From Candidatus Mnemosynella biddleae (lineage in GTDB: Archaea; Halobacteriota; Archaeoglobi; Mnemosynellales; Mnemosynellaceae), in the NCBI GenBank assembly GCA_002011165.2, contig MTMI02000010.1:124001-188000 (forward strand): DNA of 64,000 nt, given 5' to 3'. The translations under genes were made by a program, and so were the position numbers. Positions 25,789 through 34,812 of this stretch are shown in pieces. Under the pieces are notes generated by a model. It was not told the origin of the DNA. It worked only from the letters and a program-made list of their open reading frames with translations, and did not search any database. Position 1 is the first letter of the stretch, and the number at the start of each line of letters is the position of its first letter.

Positions 25789-28700
25789 CGCTTCTCACCT
25801 CCAAAATTTTCGTTAAATTGGAATTAACCATCGAGAAAAAAGCAATATCTTGTGGCATTAGTGTCTCTGATTCGAGTCCGCTAATCGGTATCAACAGGAA
25901 GTAATCGAGCACAGTCGTTGCTCCCACATTAAAACCGCTCTCCGTAGCTAACCCAACCGCAATCTGATCATTTAAATCATCGTTATCAATAGCTATTGCT
26001 CTAATCAAATATTTATAATCGTTATTTAATAAATCACCTACCAAAATCCATCCACTCTCATCTATCGTAACCGAAACACCGTCATTGTTATTGTATCCTC
26101 CCTTAAACTGAACTTTACTTGCTGAAATACTATTCTGCAACCCTTTAACTCTAACAACGACTAAATATCTCCCTAAAGGTATATCCGACCCAGCTTGAAG
26201 ATATAAATGTTCATAAATCCAATTAGTATTGTATCCACCATGTGCTAATCCGCCAGCAATAACACAACTGTTCCCGCTGCTCGTCACTTCCTCTGCGTTG
26301 ATTTCGAGGTCGTCGAATTCTACTGTACCTAAACCAGCCCTTAAACCAACATAGCCACTTGTAAACGTTGTATCAGTAGCACTAACAACCAATGACCCAT
26401 CAATATATACTGATATGTTGCCTGTGCTGCTATCTACGTGAACTTCTACTTCATACCATTTGCCCAAATCCAATGTATATGTTGCAAATGCTAAAACCGT
26501 TTCAGTACCTCCGACAGACTTTGCAATTTTTACTAGATTTAAATCTTGTCGCAATGATATCAAATATGTATTGTTATACGGATTCGTTGCATCCTGTGCA
26601 AATACAACTATCTGACCAGAACAATATCCACTAGCATTTTGACTAACCGGTCTATACTTAACCTTTATAGTTCCTGTACCCCACTTGAGAGCATTAACTA
26701 CAATACCGTTGTCCCAACCGTCACCATGTGTAATAACTCCATTCGTTGCATCCCACGTATAATTCGCCACATCACCACTATACTCCGCACTGCTATCCCA
26801 ATCAAAGTCATCAATGAACCTGTTCACCTGTGCTCCTCTGCCTACCACCTCGGTTGCTGTTATGCTGAGGTTGTCAAACTCCACATCGAGATTACCTACT
26901 CCAGCAGTAGCGACTATAGCTTTTAGCCCAACATTTCCACTCGCAAATGATGTATCTATTGCCGAAACCGTAGGCGTAGCTGCATTGTCGAAGTATGCAT
27001 CTATCGTCCCTGTTGAAGAATTCCACTCAACTTTCAGATTATACCATGTTCCTGTTGTAGCCGTTACTGATGCTGATGCAAGGACAGATACAACACCGTT
27101 TAATCGTTTTCTAATATCTATGGTTGCAGCCCCTGTCGAATCGATCCTAAATCTTATGAAGTAATAATTGTCTGAATCCTGATATCCAAACACTAACCAT
27201 GCTGCTCTGTCAACAGCATTCGTACTGTTCATTTTAACATCTACACTGTATGTTCCATCAGCAAATTTCAAACTTCTTAATCTAACAAATCCCTCAGTTT
27301 CAGTATCACTATAGACCTTTAAGACTCCATTAACAGTATCCCATGAAACACCAGTTCCTGATAATATTGCATACCTCGCACTCGTATCACTGCTAAAGTC
27401 ATCCGTGTATGTCAACGGATCTGGTGCCGTGCTGAGCGTAGCGGATTCGGCTTCTTTGAAGAGGTTTGCATACCATGTTTGATAATCTTCGTACAACATT
27501 ATCCTACCATCTGTTGCTGTACACCGTATGGCACGATTAAAGTAGTACGGTGAAGCATACGCTACATACAAAATGTTAGAGCCGTCATGCGGAATAGCTA
27601 CAACAAACGGCGTATCTACAAATTGAGTACTTTCTTCGATAGGAGCCCACCCCGATCTTATATTTCCAGTACCATAGTATGCATATGCTGTACCTGTAGC
27701 CCATATCAATGCCAAAGAACCCCCAGTAACAATTTTGCAATCCATGTCATATCGTCCAAATCTTACTCTCCATATCTCACTACCATACCTCACTTCCACA
27801 TCCACATAATCAGGGGTAATCTCAAGAACTTTAGGTTCTTCAAACTCTACCCAACCAAGTAGTATTTCTGCAGTTTTCACCCAAGTAGTGCCATCCCAAA
27901 CATATGTATCTGTACCCACAGTCTGATTTAACACCCATCGTATTAGTCCGTTCTCAACCACACAATCCCCAACAAACTCATGCTCCTTACTATACACCCT
28001 CACCCACTGCGACTCATCACTGCTTCCCATCGTATCATAAACCTTAACCTCTCCGACATCATGCTCCTGAACGACATCATAGAGTAGCTTCGCAGTGTAT
28101 GTCGGTTTTAGATAACAGTAATCAATTTCTACGAGATTTACAGTCGTTGTGGCTTTCTCTATTTTTATCGTGAGAGTTTCATCAGTAAAAGCATTGAATT
28201 CTGAAGATTCAAGCAATGTGAAATCAGTCCCTCCTGTTGAAAGAGTCTCTGTGAGAATAGTTCCGCTCACGGAACCGCTTATTGTGATTTTGATATCATC
28301 TGCAACATTATCATCTCTAACTCTTATCACAACTTTATAAGTCCCCTGAGGAATATCCGTTCCAACAACAGTTGTCCACTGTGCATATTCTCCCTGTGCG
28401 TCGAGATTGATTGTCTGGAGTCTGTAGGCTTCCTCCAGATAAGTTATATCACCCGTCGTGCTTGCATTATCCTGATCAAAGAGAGGGAACGGTTTGTAAA
28501 ATGGAATGTCTCCGTCTTTTCCGGTGATCTTGGCCCAATATGAAGATAAGTCTATGATTTGCCATGGTGATTTTAGCCTGACGTTATAGGCCCCAACTGG
28601 AAGTGGGATCACAGCCGGAAAACCAATTCCAAAATCATTTACCACTATCTCATTTGTGAAAGAATATCCAGCCTGATAAACTGTTCTTGGGAGGAATTTT

Positions 28701-29044
28701 CCATTTAGAGTGAAAGGGATGAGGTTGGTAGATTTTGCTGAAATTGGAGCATCAACATTCTCGACACTTAAAAATCCTGCGTGATTGTTGAAGTTTATGA
28801 AGTTATATCCTGCTGAACGATCTACAAGTGCAAGGAGATCTTCCATGAAGTCTTCAGCATCCTTGGATCCGGAGGGGAAAAGATATCCTCTTAGTCTCGC
28901 CTCTCTTGCATTGCTTGGAAAATGCTCGAGAATAACCGGTTCTGAGATTCCAAGAGCCTTAATCTCATTAATTTTCTTCTGTTTTCTCCCGATATTCAAT
29001 TCCTCGACAGCTGGGATATACACATCACCTATATACATTCCCAT
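25772..29044 (-). CDS. large tail protein with two LamG/concanavalin-like domains
   Basis: The largest virus protein, 1090 residues. The N-terminus (MGMYIGDVYIPAVEELNIGR, then LRGYLFPSGSKDAEDFMEDL) resembles siphovirus distal-tail proteins. Two related beta-sandwich domains follow: one around YTDDFSSDTSARYAILSGTG to GNLDVEFDNLSI, the other around FIDDFDWDSSAEYSGDVANY to GTVEFDDLEI. Both have the W-Y-N/E-(L/V)-x-V-x-(W/H) core of LamG-like sugar-binding modules. Role: tail tip or side fibre that binds the host surface. It lies before the tape measure, an unusual order for a siphovirus. Confidence 0.78.
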   Translation of the reverse strand: MGMYIGDVYIPAVEELNIGRKQKKINEIKALGISEPVILEHFPSNAREARLRGYLFPSGSKDAEDFMEDLLALVDRSAGYNFINFNNHAGFLSVENVDAPISAKSTNLIPFTLNGKFLPRTVYQAGYSFTNEIVVNDFGIGFPAVIPLPVGAYNVRLKSPWQIIDLSSYWAKITGKDGDIPFYKPFPLFDQDNASTTGDITYLEEAYRLQTINLDAQGEYAQWTTVVGTDIPQGTYKVVIRVRDDNVADDIKITISGSVSGTILTETLSTGGTDFTLLESSEFNAFTDETLTIKIEKATTTVNLVEIDYCYLKPTYTAKLLYDVVQEHDVGEVKVYDTMGSSDESQWVRVYSKEHEFVGDCVVENGLIRWVLNQTVGTDTYVWDGTTWVKTAEILLGWVEFEEPKVLEITPDYVDVEVRYGSEIWRVRFGRYDMDCKIVTGGSLALIWATGTAYAYYGTGNIRSGWAPIEESTQFVDTPFVVAIPHDGSNILYVAYASPYYFNRAIRCTATDGRIMLYEDYQTWYANLFKEAESATLSTAPDPLTYTDDFSSDTSARYAILSGTGVSWDTVNGVLKVYSDTETEGFVRLRSLKFADGTYSVDVKMNSTNAVDRAAWLVFGYQDSDNYYFIRFRIDSTGAATIDIRKRLNGVVSVLASASVTATTGTWYNLKVEWNSSTGTIDAYFDNAATPTVSAIDTSFASGNVGLKAIVATAGVGNLDVEFDNLSITATEVVGRGAQVNRFIDDFDWDSSAEYSGDVANYTWDATNGVITHGDGWDNGIVVNALKWGTGTIKVKYRPVSQNASGYCSGQIVVFAQDATNPYNNTYLISLRQDLNLVKIAKSVGGTETVLAFATYTLDLGKWYEVEVHVDSSTGNISVYIDGSLVVSATDTTFTSGYVGLRAGLGTVEFDDLEINAEEVTSSGNSCVIAGGLAHGGYNTNWIYEHLYLQAGSDIPLGRYLVVVRVKGLQNSISASKVQFKGGYNNNDGVSVTIDESGWILVGDLLNNDYKYLIRAIAIDNDDLNDQIAVGLATESGFNVGATTVLDYFLLIPISGLESETLMPQDIAFFSMVNSNLTKILEVRSDAQEG

Positions 29045-29279
29045 CTTCAGCCCTCCTCATCTTCTCCATCTCCCTGTTTGTGATTTCTGAGATTCTCGTA
29101 AACGCAATCACAACCTCATGTGGGGTGTTCATGAGTTCCTCATAGCTCCAGCCCATCTCTTTACAGATCTGATATTCGAAGAGCTCGTCCATGTTCACAC
29201 TCTTCCCTCTCGCTGCTCTTTTGACCCTCCTCACAAATTCTCTCCCATCTCTGAAGATGTCACCAAGAACTGTTGTCAC
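29025..29279 (-). CDS. tail assembly chaperone-like protein (downstream of pair)
   Basis: Eighty-four residues, helical, starting GTGACA at the stop of the preceding gene (GTGA overlap). Position between tail tube and tail-tip genes is where tail assembly chaperones lie, often as a frameshift pair. MGWSYEELMNTPHEVVIAF is reminiscent of the T part of G/GT proteins. No slippery heptamer is obvious at the junction. Confidence 0.55.
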   Translation of the reverse strand: MTTVLGDIFRDGREFVRRVKRAARGKSVNMDELFEYQICKEMGWSYEELMNTPHEVVIAFTRISEITNREMEKMRRAEDGNVYR

Positions 29280-29650
29280 TTCACTTTCATCGACGTAGAA
29301 ACGCCTGTGTATCTCTCGAAAAAATGATTCACATCTCCTCCGATTGCCTCTTTCGATTTCTCGTAAAGATCCCAGAACGTATCCTCATCAAGCTCTTCAA
29401 TTTCCTCTCTGCTCATTCCAGTTGCGAGCATGATCGTTGCAACGAAATTGAAATTCTCCATATCAGCTGCGAATGATGCAAGCTTCTCTGGATCCTTGAG
29501 CTCCTCACTGAGAACATCTTCAAGTTTTGTGTCTACTCCATGCTTCTGAAGTGCCTCTCTCGAAATATACCTCATTAATATCTTCAGCTGCTCTTCTCTA
29601 ACTCTCTTCACATCTCTGTGTAGAGGCTTACTTCTGAACTTCATCCTCAT
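29276..29650 (-). CDS. tail assembly chaperone-like protein
   Basis: About 124 residues, helical: FRSKPLHRDVKRVREEQLKI, then NFVATIMLATGMSREEIEEL. It follows the tail tube gene with an ATGA overlap and overlaps the 84-residue protein, forming a pair in the expected chaperone position. The start could be ATG 29650 or 29644. Confidence 0.6.
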   Translation of the reverse strand: MRMKFRSKPLHRDVKRVREEQLKILMRYISREALQKHGVDTKLEDVLSEELKDPEKLASFAADMENFNFVATIMLATGMSREEIEELDEDTFWDLYEKSKEAIGGDVNHFFERYTGVSTSMKVK

Positions 29651-30531
29651 GCCACCGTTATTGCTGTGCATACTCCACTCTCAATCGTTTCTTCAATGAG
29701 ATCATCAGCTTTCAGCGGGAATGTCACCTTGGGGAACACGACATCTTTTACCGTCACGGTGTTTGCCCCAATTGTGAGAACGAGATCCTGTTTCGTTCCA
29801 TTCCTCACAGCAGAAATCATGCTGAGATCTTCGAAGTCCATCGTGAGCAATGTTTTAATCGTTCTTGAGGTTGGAATGATTGCAACAATCTTTGTACTTG
29901 TGTTCGCTCCGATATCTGGAACTGTTTTCAGCTCATACTCAACATTGATTTCAACTGCTTTCACGTAATCAGTGATGTCTGCTCCTCCAAGTGTTGCGGC
30001 AGAGATGTCATCAAACTTCAGCGGTGCAGATGTGGATTTTGTCGCATGAGATCCAAGGCCAACGTAATCACTCGTTCCCGGCTCTGTATAATCTGCTGAA
30101 AGAAGTTCAACATCAAGCGTTGCAACTTTCTGATGCTCGAATTTCAGAGATGCTCTCCTGACAACGCATCCTTTGAACACATCGAAGTAATCCGTGCCTC
30201 CAACATCTGTAATTCTTCCAATCGAGATGCTCTTCAGTGCTTCAGCAGTTCCGCTTGCGGATCCAAGGCAGTATTTAGACCAGAATGTGAGATCCTGAGG
30301 CCTCATGCCTATTGAGATGCTGAGATTTTCACCAACTTTCTGCTCAACGATTTCCGCAAGTTTATCTGTTGAAGCATTTGATGCAAGATGTCTAATCGTC
30401 TCATAGGTTCCAGATATCCCCGCCTCGAAGGATTCCACGAGACCGAGCCACTGCATCGCTGGATCTGATGGAAGTTCTCCGAAATTGGTTTCTTCAACAT
30501 ACTCAACAACCTGATTTCCAATAAGCACCAA
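29647..30531 (-). CDS. major tail tube protein
   Basis: 294 residues, rich in small residues and beta strands (GIGRPQD-like absent, but SISIGMRPQDLTFWSKYCLG and KTLLTMDFEDLSMISAVRNG are present). It follows the tail-terminator gene and precedes the chaperone pair, the standard place for the tube protein. Starts at TTG 30531 (GTG 30528 is the alternative) behind GGAGGTGGT. Identification is from position and composition more than motif. Confidence 0.7.
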   Translation of the reverse strand: MVLIGNQVVEYVEETNFGELPSDPAMQWLGLVESFEAGISGTYETIRHLASNASTDKLAEIVEQKVGENLSISIGMRPQDLTFWSKYCLGSASGTAEALKSISIGRITDVGGTDYFDVFKGCVVRRASLKFEHQKVATLDVELLSADYTEPGTSDYVGLGSHATKSTSAPLKFDDISAATLGGADITDYVKAVEINVEYELKTVPDIGANTSTKIVAIIPTSRTIKTLLTMDFEDLSMISAVRNGTKQDLVLTIGANTVTVKDVVFPKVTFPLKADDLIEETIESGVCTAITVA

Positions 30532-30948
30532 TCAAACCACCTCCGGATTATAGACCCTGAGGAGCTCATAATCAATCGATCTCTGCCATCTACGATCTCT
30601 TTCTGGATCCTTGATAATTGGAGAGATGTTCGCAGGAGAAACGATGATGAAGTTTGAGAATTCAGTAGATAACATTACTTTATCCACTTTTGAGATCAGT
30701 TGATCCACCTGAAGCGCCGTTAATCCGTAAACCGTGATACTCAAAAGAAGATTCGAAAATTTCGTGCCTCCAAGGGCTGAGCTTTCAAATCTCATTCCTA
30801 TGACATCAACTGTTGCTCTTGGAAAAGATGAATCGCTGAGATCCGTCCTTGGATAGTCATGATAAACTCTGTTTTGAAATTCTGTGATATTACTCCGTAA
30901 TGCACTGATGATTTCTTTCTTCACATTCTCGAGATCAAGTTCTCCCAT
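30532..30948 (-). CDS. tail terminator / head-tail completion protein
   Basis: About 138 residues beginning MGELDLENVKKEIISALRSN. Pattern and position (after the gp10-like protein, before the tail tube) fit tail terminators, which cap the tube and join it to the head. The ORF extends up to 31002, but GGGGAGA before ATG 30948 marks the start. A viral promoter copy lies 62 bases upstream. Confidence 0.62.
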   Translation of the reverse strand: MGELDLENVKKEIISALRSNITEFQNRVYHDYPRTDLSDSSFPRATVDVIGMRFESSALGGTKFSNLLLSITVYGLTALQVDQLISKVDKVMLSTEFSNFIIVSPANISPIIKDPERDRRWQRSIDYELLRVYNPEVV

Positions 30949-31009
30949 AATCTCCCCTCTTGGATCCAGAAGCCCCTCTTGGGTCCTTAAGAAAAATAAC
31001 ACTTGGAGG

Positions 31010-31026
31010 TATTTAATACCGAAAAA
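31010..31026 (-). promoter_or_regulatory. virus-specific promoter copy 2 (tail genes)
   Basis: Exact repeat of TTTTTCGGTATTAAATA (minus strand), placed between the gp10-like gene and the tail-terminator gene. It would start a tail transcript with a leader of about 40 bases. Confidence 0.78.
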
Positions 31027-31029
31027 GAA

Positions 31030-31368
31030 CTATCTGAAGAGGAAAGAGAGTCTTGTTTTAAGACGTAATTTCCAAGAATGAATAATTCCTCTCACATTAT
31101 GTTTAACAGGCATCTTTGAAGTTCCGAAAATCAAAAATTTTGCATATTTCACATCGTTGTAAACAATATAATCGAGCTTTCTTCTGATTGTTCTCCATGC
31201 ATTTCTGTATCTTCCTGTTCTTACAGGTGAAGTCCTCACAATTTCAGCCTCGAGCGAATAGACTTCCTCTGCTAGAAGATTATCAAGAGTTTCTGGGATC
31301 TCACGAAGTTTGATCTCAAGAAATTCAACTGTTTCATCCGTTCCAATCACTTCAATTTTCATTTTCAC
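31030..31368 (-). CDS. HK97 gp10-like neck/head-tail protein
   Basis: 112 residues with the gp10-family core VYSLEAEIVRTSPVRTGRYR NAW, followed by YAKFLIFGTSKM. These proteins join head and tail in siphoviruses. The start overlaps the PP-loop gene by four bases. Confidence 0.7.
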   Translation of the reverse strand: MKMKIEVIGTDETVEFLEIKLREIPETLDNLLAEEVYSLEAEIVRTSPVRTGRYRNAWRTIRRKLDYIVYNDVKYAKFLIFGTSKMPVKHNVRGIIHSWKLRLKTRLSFLFR

Positions 31369-32048
31369 CCCTCTAAAAATACTGTGATGTCTATAACGTC
31401 TTCATGTGCGAGTTCTTCCGTCTTTTTCTTCCAGTTAAGGTATATCTCCCTCTCTGCTCGTTCTGAAGCCAACCGTTCTATCTCTTTTCTTTTCTCGTAT
31501 AGCTCTCTATGTTTCAAGTAGAGCTCTCTGACTTCTTCTTTTTTTGCAAACGGACATAACCAGCAACCGCTCTTCCTCGGAATTTTCAACCCATGTTCTT
31601 TTATAATCTTTATACATTCTTCCCGTGTAACTCTGTAGTTCACAAGAGGATATGCGTTTATCACACCGTTTTTTACTGGTTTTGTGAACGCTCTATGTTT
31701 TTCATCATATGCAATTCCTACGAACATCACAGCTGGTGATTCGATGTAATTCTTTAACGTTTTGATCTTGAATTTATATGTGCACCATCTCGTGAATTGC
31801 CCTGGGACTATGCGGTAATGCTTACAGTAGCCGTAGAGGTTGTCAAACCCCCCCACATCTGGCTTCAGAACCGTTATCTCATATCCCTGTTCTCTGAGAT
31901 AGTTCAAGTATTCATAAGTTTCAGGATGCTCACAACCCGTATCGACGAAAACGGCTTCGTATTTTATCCCGAAATCTTCGAGCATTAACATTAGTGCAGT
32001 AGAATTAACACCCATTCCATGTGAGAGGTAAAGTTTGATTTCACTCAT
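31365..32048 (-). CDS. PP-loop ATPase of the PAPS-reductase family
   Basis: 227 residues. SHGMGVNSTALMLMLEDFG is a variant PP-loop (SGGxDS-like), with VFVDTGCEHPETYEYLNYL following as in PAPS reductase/DndC-type proteins. A later RKSGCWLCPFAKKEEVREL has a CxxC that could bind a metal cluster. It may adenylate or sulfurate a nucleic acid or protein. Its position between structural genes, coupled on both sides, is unusual for a metabolic enzyme. The true reaction is unknown. Confidence 0.75.
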   Translation of the reverse strand: MSEIKLYLSHGMGVNSTALMLMLEDFGIKYEAVFVDTGCEHPETYEYLNYLREQGYEITVLKPDVGGFDNLYGYCKHYRIVPGQFTRWCTYKFKIKTLKNYIESPAVMFVGIAYDEKHRAFTKPVKNGVINAYPLVNYRVTREECIKIIKEHGLKIPRKSGCWLCPFAKKEEVRELYLKHRELYEKRKEIERLASERAEREIYLNWKKKTEELAHEDVIDITVFLEG

Positions 32049-33084
32049 CTTTAAATCTCCTCATATACTCGATTCCTTGCTCGAAATCTCTGAAGATCAT
32101 CATCTTTTTCTCGTGATGATCCAGAAGCACTGCTGGCATCACTGGATCTGCATCTCTGTATCCCCACTTCATCGTGTACCAGTCATGAATCTTGTATGAT
32201 CCAAGCCTGATGAGTACTTTCTCCTCTCCTCTGATCTTCGTGAGTTCGATTGCATATGAATGATTATGTCCGACGATTGCAATATCCCCATCTTCGTATT
32301 GCTCGAGGAGTCTTTTACATGTATGAGTCATGTTAAAGCTCGAATTGTAGCGATATTTATGTCTCACAACAACTTTGTATTCTACTCCTCCAATATTAAG
32401 CCGAAGAACTCCTCCATGACCGAGATAAACAGCATTCCCCTCCCTTGCGAGATAATCAATGAAATCAAAGTTATCAGAATTCCAGCTCCACGCTTCGTGA
32501 CACCCATGGACCATCGCTACAATCTTATCTTTGATCTTATCGATGCACTTGCGTGTGAACTCTTTCTGCATGTGTAGAGGCATCACAGCTTCATGACTTC
32601 CTCCGTCGTGGGAATACGTGTTGTAGTTGTCAACGAGATCGCCGTTCAGGATGATCAAAACGTTTTCAGCTTTTGATAGAATCTCGATGTGTCTCTTAAG
32701 AGCCTCATAATCCACATAACGATTTCCTATGTGAATGTCGCCAATTGGAATGAGGAGAACCGGAGAGTCTGTATTTACGTTTACGGTTGCTCTCTCCTGC
32801 ATGATGTCGTGTTTATCGAGCATCTTCTGTACTCTGATGATTGCCTCAAACATCTCATCAAAATCCAGTTCTCCGATATTCCGATCGATAACCTTAAAGA
32901 ACTGTTTTTGTCTTTCTCTCTCGTGCTGATTTCTGATTTTTCGAATCTTAATTCCATGTTTCTTAGCATGTCTGAGAAAAGTTACGTGATGAATGCCTAA
33001 TAGTTCAGCTGCACCTCTCACACTTCCAGCTTCACGATAGGCTTCCTCGAGCTCCTCCTTCGTGAAGCTGTATTTAACGCTCAT
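32041..33084 (-). CDS. metallophosphoesterase with N-terminal helix-turn-helix
   Basis: 347 residues. Residues 1-50 are HTH-like (LEEAYREAGSVRGAAELLGI HHVTF). The phosphoesterase part has IPIGDIHIGN, LNGDLVDNYN, VHGCHEAWSW, a VVVRHKY histidine and VGHNHS. The third motif is normally GNHD/E; here the metal-bridging Asn is replaced by Cys. Such enzymes are often nucleases (SbcD/Mre11-like) in phages. It is coupled to the PP-loop gene by an eight-base overlap. Confidence 0.8.
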   Translation of the reverse strand: MSVKYSFTKEELEEAYREAGSVRGAAELLGIHHVTFLRHAKKHGIKIRKIRNQHERERQKQFFKVIDRNIGELDFDEMFEAIIRVQKMLDKHDIMQERATVNVNTDSPVLLIPIGDIHIGNRYVDYEALKRHIEILSKAENVLIILNGDLVDNYNTYSHDGGSHEAVMPLHMQKEFTRKCIDKIKDKIVAMVHGCHEAWSWNSDNFDFIDYLAREGNAVYLGHGGVLRLNIGGVEYKVVVRHKYRYNSSFNMTHTCKRLLEQYEDGDIAIVGHNHSYAIELTKIRGEEKVLIRLGSYKIHDWYTMKWGYRDADPVMPAVLLDHHEKKMMIFRDFEQGIEYMRRFKDE

Positions 33085-33353
33085 AAATAACCCTCTGGAT
33101 CAGGAATTGCTTTTGAAACGTAAAAATTCGAAATAATTTCATCTACAACATCAAAATCGAGTTTGAGAACTCTTTTCAGAACTTCGATGAGATATGGAAG
33201 CTCTTCAATTCGAATGTCAAAATGTGGAGGATCTTCATCAGATTGATCTTTTTTCATGTAAAACCTCAAAACACCCTGATAGATCTTCCCAGAATCATGA
33301 AGAAAAGATGGAATGTAGGCTATCTCAAAATGAACTCCATCTCTTTTCTTCAA
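33081..33353 (-). CDS. hypothetical structural-operon protein
   Basis: About 90 residues (GVHFEIAYIPSFLHDSGKIY, IEELPYLIEVLKRVLKLDFD). The only good start codon is TTG 33353; coding-like sequence continues upstream without ATG/GTG/TTG, so the N-terminus is uncertain. It overlaps the phosphoesterase gene by four bases. Function unknown. Confidence 0.5.
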   Translation of the reverse strand: MKKRDGVHFEIAYIPSFLHDSGKIYQGVLRFYMKKDQSDEDPPHFDIRIEELPYLIEVLKRVLKLDFDVVDEIISNFYVSKAIPDPEGYL

Positions 33354-33367
33354 GTAAACGCATCTCT

Positions 33368-33700
33368 CTATCGCTTCAACTTCAATTTCTTGAATTTGAT
33401 CTCCCCCCTGAAACTATCCTCCTCAACCTCAACAATTCTGAATTCATCAGATCCGTAAACGATTGCATCATTCGGAGATACTGAAACAGAACTCTTCACA
33501 TAAGCAACAGCATCGTAGTCAGGAATTTCTCCGGGTTTATCGAGCTTCTTTTCTTTTTTCACGAGAGAGATGATTGCTTTAATTGTACTTTCTGTAAAGC
33601 TCTCTGAAACAGTCCCATAAAGATCGTCTTCCACAATTGTGCTTCTACTCTTCAGCGTGACATCAGTTCCGAAATTTTCAATGAAATTATCAACATTCAT
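33368..33700 (-). CDS. head-tail adaptor-like protein
   Basis: 110 residues: FGTDVTLKSRSTIVEDDLYG, then PNDAIVYGSDEFRIVEVEED. The early VTL strand and the late Y-x-x-x-E-F-R-I-V pattern resemble siphovirus head-closure proteins. It starts at an ATGA overlap with the small cysteine protein. Position fits the connector region. Confidence 0.6.
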   Translation of the reverse strand: MNVDNFIENFGTDVTLKSRSTIVEDDLYGTVSESFTESTIKAIISLVKKEKKLDKPGEIPDYDAVAYVKSSVSVSPNDAIVYGSDEFRIVEVEEDSFRGEIKFKKLKLKR

Positions 33701-33783
33701 CTCCAGTAATCCCTCCCAGATTTACAGATTTTGAGATCTTCGCCTGAACATCTTAATCCATCTCTCTCGCAGATATAACCCAT
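33697..33783 (-). CDS. 28-residue cysteine-containing protein
   Basis: A tiny ORF encoding MGYICERDGLRCSGEDLKIC KSGRDYWR. AGGAGATG lies six bases before ATG, and the stop TGA overlaps the next ATG, as seen throughout this operon. Protein-like sequence continues upstream of the ATG in frame, so the start may be earlier at a rare codon. Three cysteines suggest metal binding or disulfides. Confidence 0.42.
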   Translation of the reverse strand: MGYICERDGLRCSGEDLKICKSGRDYWR

Positions 33784-33830
33784 TTGAGCCCATCTCCTGA
33801 ATTTGCATGCTTCGTATCCTGTATGGATCC

Positions 33831-34199
33831 TCAGTTTTTTTCCGATTCTATAAGATACGAGAAATATTTCCTGAAGCGTCTTGGGAGATCGGGAGCGTCA
33901 TCGACAACAAGTCCAAAGCCAAAAGAATACATCAACGTGAATCCATCATCTCCAATGGATCCGTGGAAGCGATATGCAAAATACATGAGTGCAAGACCAA
34001 ATTGGAAGTGATGAATGCTGTTGAGAGCAGCAGAAATCAAATACTGCTTGAATTTTGAACTTTTCATGAATTTTTGTGTCTTTTTGATCTCAAAATCGAT
34101 CTTTTTGAATGATCTCCCGAGAACGAGTCCGCTCGAGAGACCGAGGATAACAAGAATAAGTGTTGGATCCAGAAGCTGAAGATAGTTTTCAATAGGCAT
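33831..34199 (-). CDS. membrane protein, holin candidate
   Basis: 122 residues with two or three hydrophobic helices (LDPTLILVILGLSSGLVLG, YLISAALNSIHHFQFGLALM, SFGFGLVVDD). It is paired with a small coiled-coil membrane protein at 34201, a combination like phage holin plus XhlA-type protein. No endolysin was recognised, so a lysis role is inferred only. Confidence 0.5.
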   Translation of the reverse strand: MPIENYLQLLDPTLILVILGLSSGLVLGRSFKKIDFEIKKTQKFMKSSKFKQYLISAALNSIHHFQFGLALMYFAYRFHGSIGDDGFTLMYSFGFGLVVDDAPDLPRRFRKYFSYLIESEKN

Positions 34200-34200
34200 T

Positions 34201-34401
34201 TCAGTGCCTCCAGAAAGTCAGATAGCCAGCAAGAACTGAAAGAACTGAAACTGCCCCAATAATTTTCGCTTTAAATCTTTCGAGCTCACCGATTCTTCGT
34301 TCATGATTCCCTATTTCCTCACAGATGTCATCGAGTTTCTTGCGTATATGCTTCACATCTGCTCTCAGCTCGATGAGTAGATCGTGATCATTCATCTTCA
34401 T
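34201..34401 (-). CDS. XhlA-like coiled-coil plus membrane anchor protein
   Basis: 66 residues: a charged coiled coil (LRADVKHIRKKLDDICEEIG, GELERFKAK) followed by one C-terminal membrane helix (IIGAVSVLSVLAGYLTFW). This is the layout of XhlA-type lysis accessory proteins. Start overlaps the connector gene stop by four bases. Confidence 0.6.
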   Translation of the reverse strand: MKMNDHDLLIELRADVKHIRKKLDDICEEIGNHERRIGELERFKAKIIGAVSVLSVLAGYLTFWRH

Positions 34402-34796
34402 TCATCTCCCAGATTCGTCACATCTCTAACTCTCGAAAAAACACACAGATAATCAACACCAAGCTGGGATCTGATGTAATCGTCAATGTAGTTCTTTGCT
34501 TTCTCCTTGAATGCTTTGATCTGTTCATCGAGCTTGTTTGTGATTGAGAAATCCCCGAGATCAGCTCTTTCAGGAGAGGTTCCATCAATCTTCTGTCTTT
34601 CGAGAACTTTCGCAGCTGAGAGATGTAATGATGCGAGCTCAATCGTCGTTGGGACCTGAGCTGGAACCGAGAGCCCAGCTCTCTGAAGTTCCATGTCGAT
34701 TTCATCATCAGCGATTGCGATGATTGATTCGATTGTGGATGTGGGGAGGGGGGAGCCAGTCAGAGCAACCACATCCGCTGCTGTACAGTAAGCCAT
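34398..34796 (-). CDS. head-tail connector protein (gp6-like)
   Basis: 132 residues beginning MAYCTAADVVALTGSPLPTS, followed by IESIIAIADDEIDMELQRAG and a helical remainder. The start with a VxxLTG-type segment and D-x-E-I-D helix is typical of HK97 gp6/DUF3199 connectors. Downstream of the capsid gene as expected. Confidence 0.78.
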   Translation of the reverse strand: MAYCTAADVVALTGSPLPTSTIESIIAIADDEIDMELQRAGLSVPAQVPTTIELASLHLSAAKVLERQKIDGTSPERADLGDFSITNKLDEQIKAFKEKAKNYIDDYIRSQLGVDYLCVFSRVRDVTNLGDE

Positions 34797-34812
34797 TTAT
34801 GCTCCCCCCATT

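Noticed and set aside
29025-29650. Programmed frameshift joining the two chaperone-like proteins
   Set aside because: No convincing slippery heptamer at the junction; a GTGA start-stop overlap explains both proteins.
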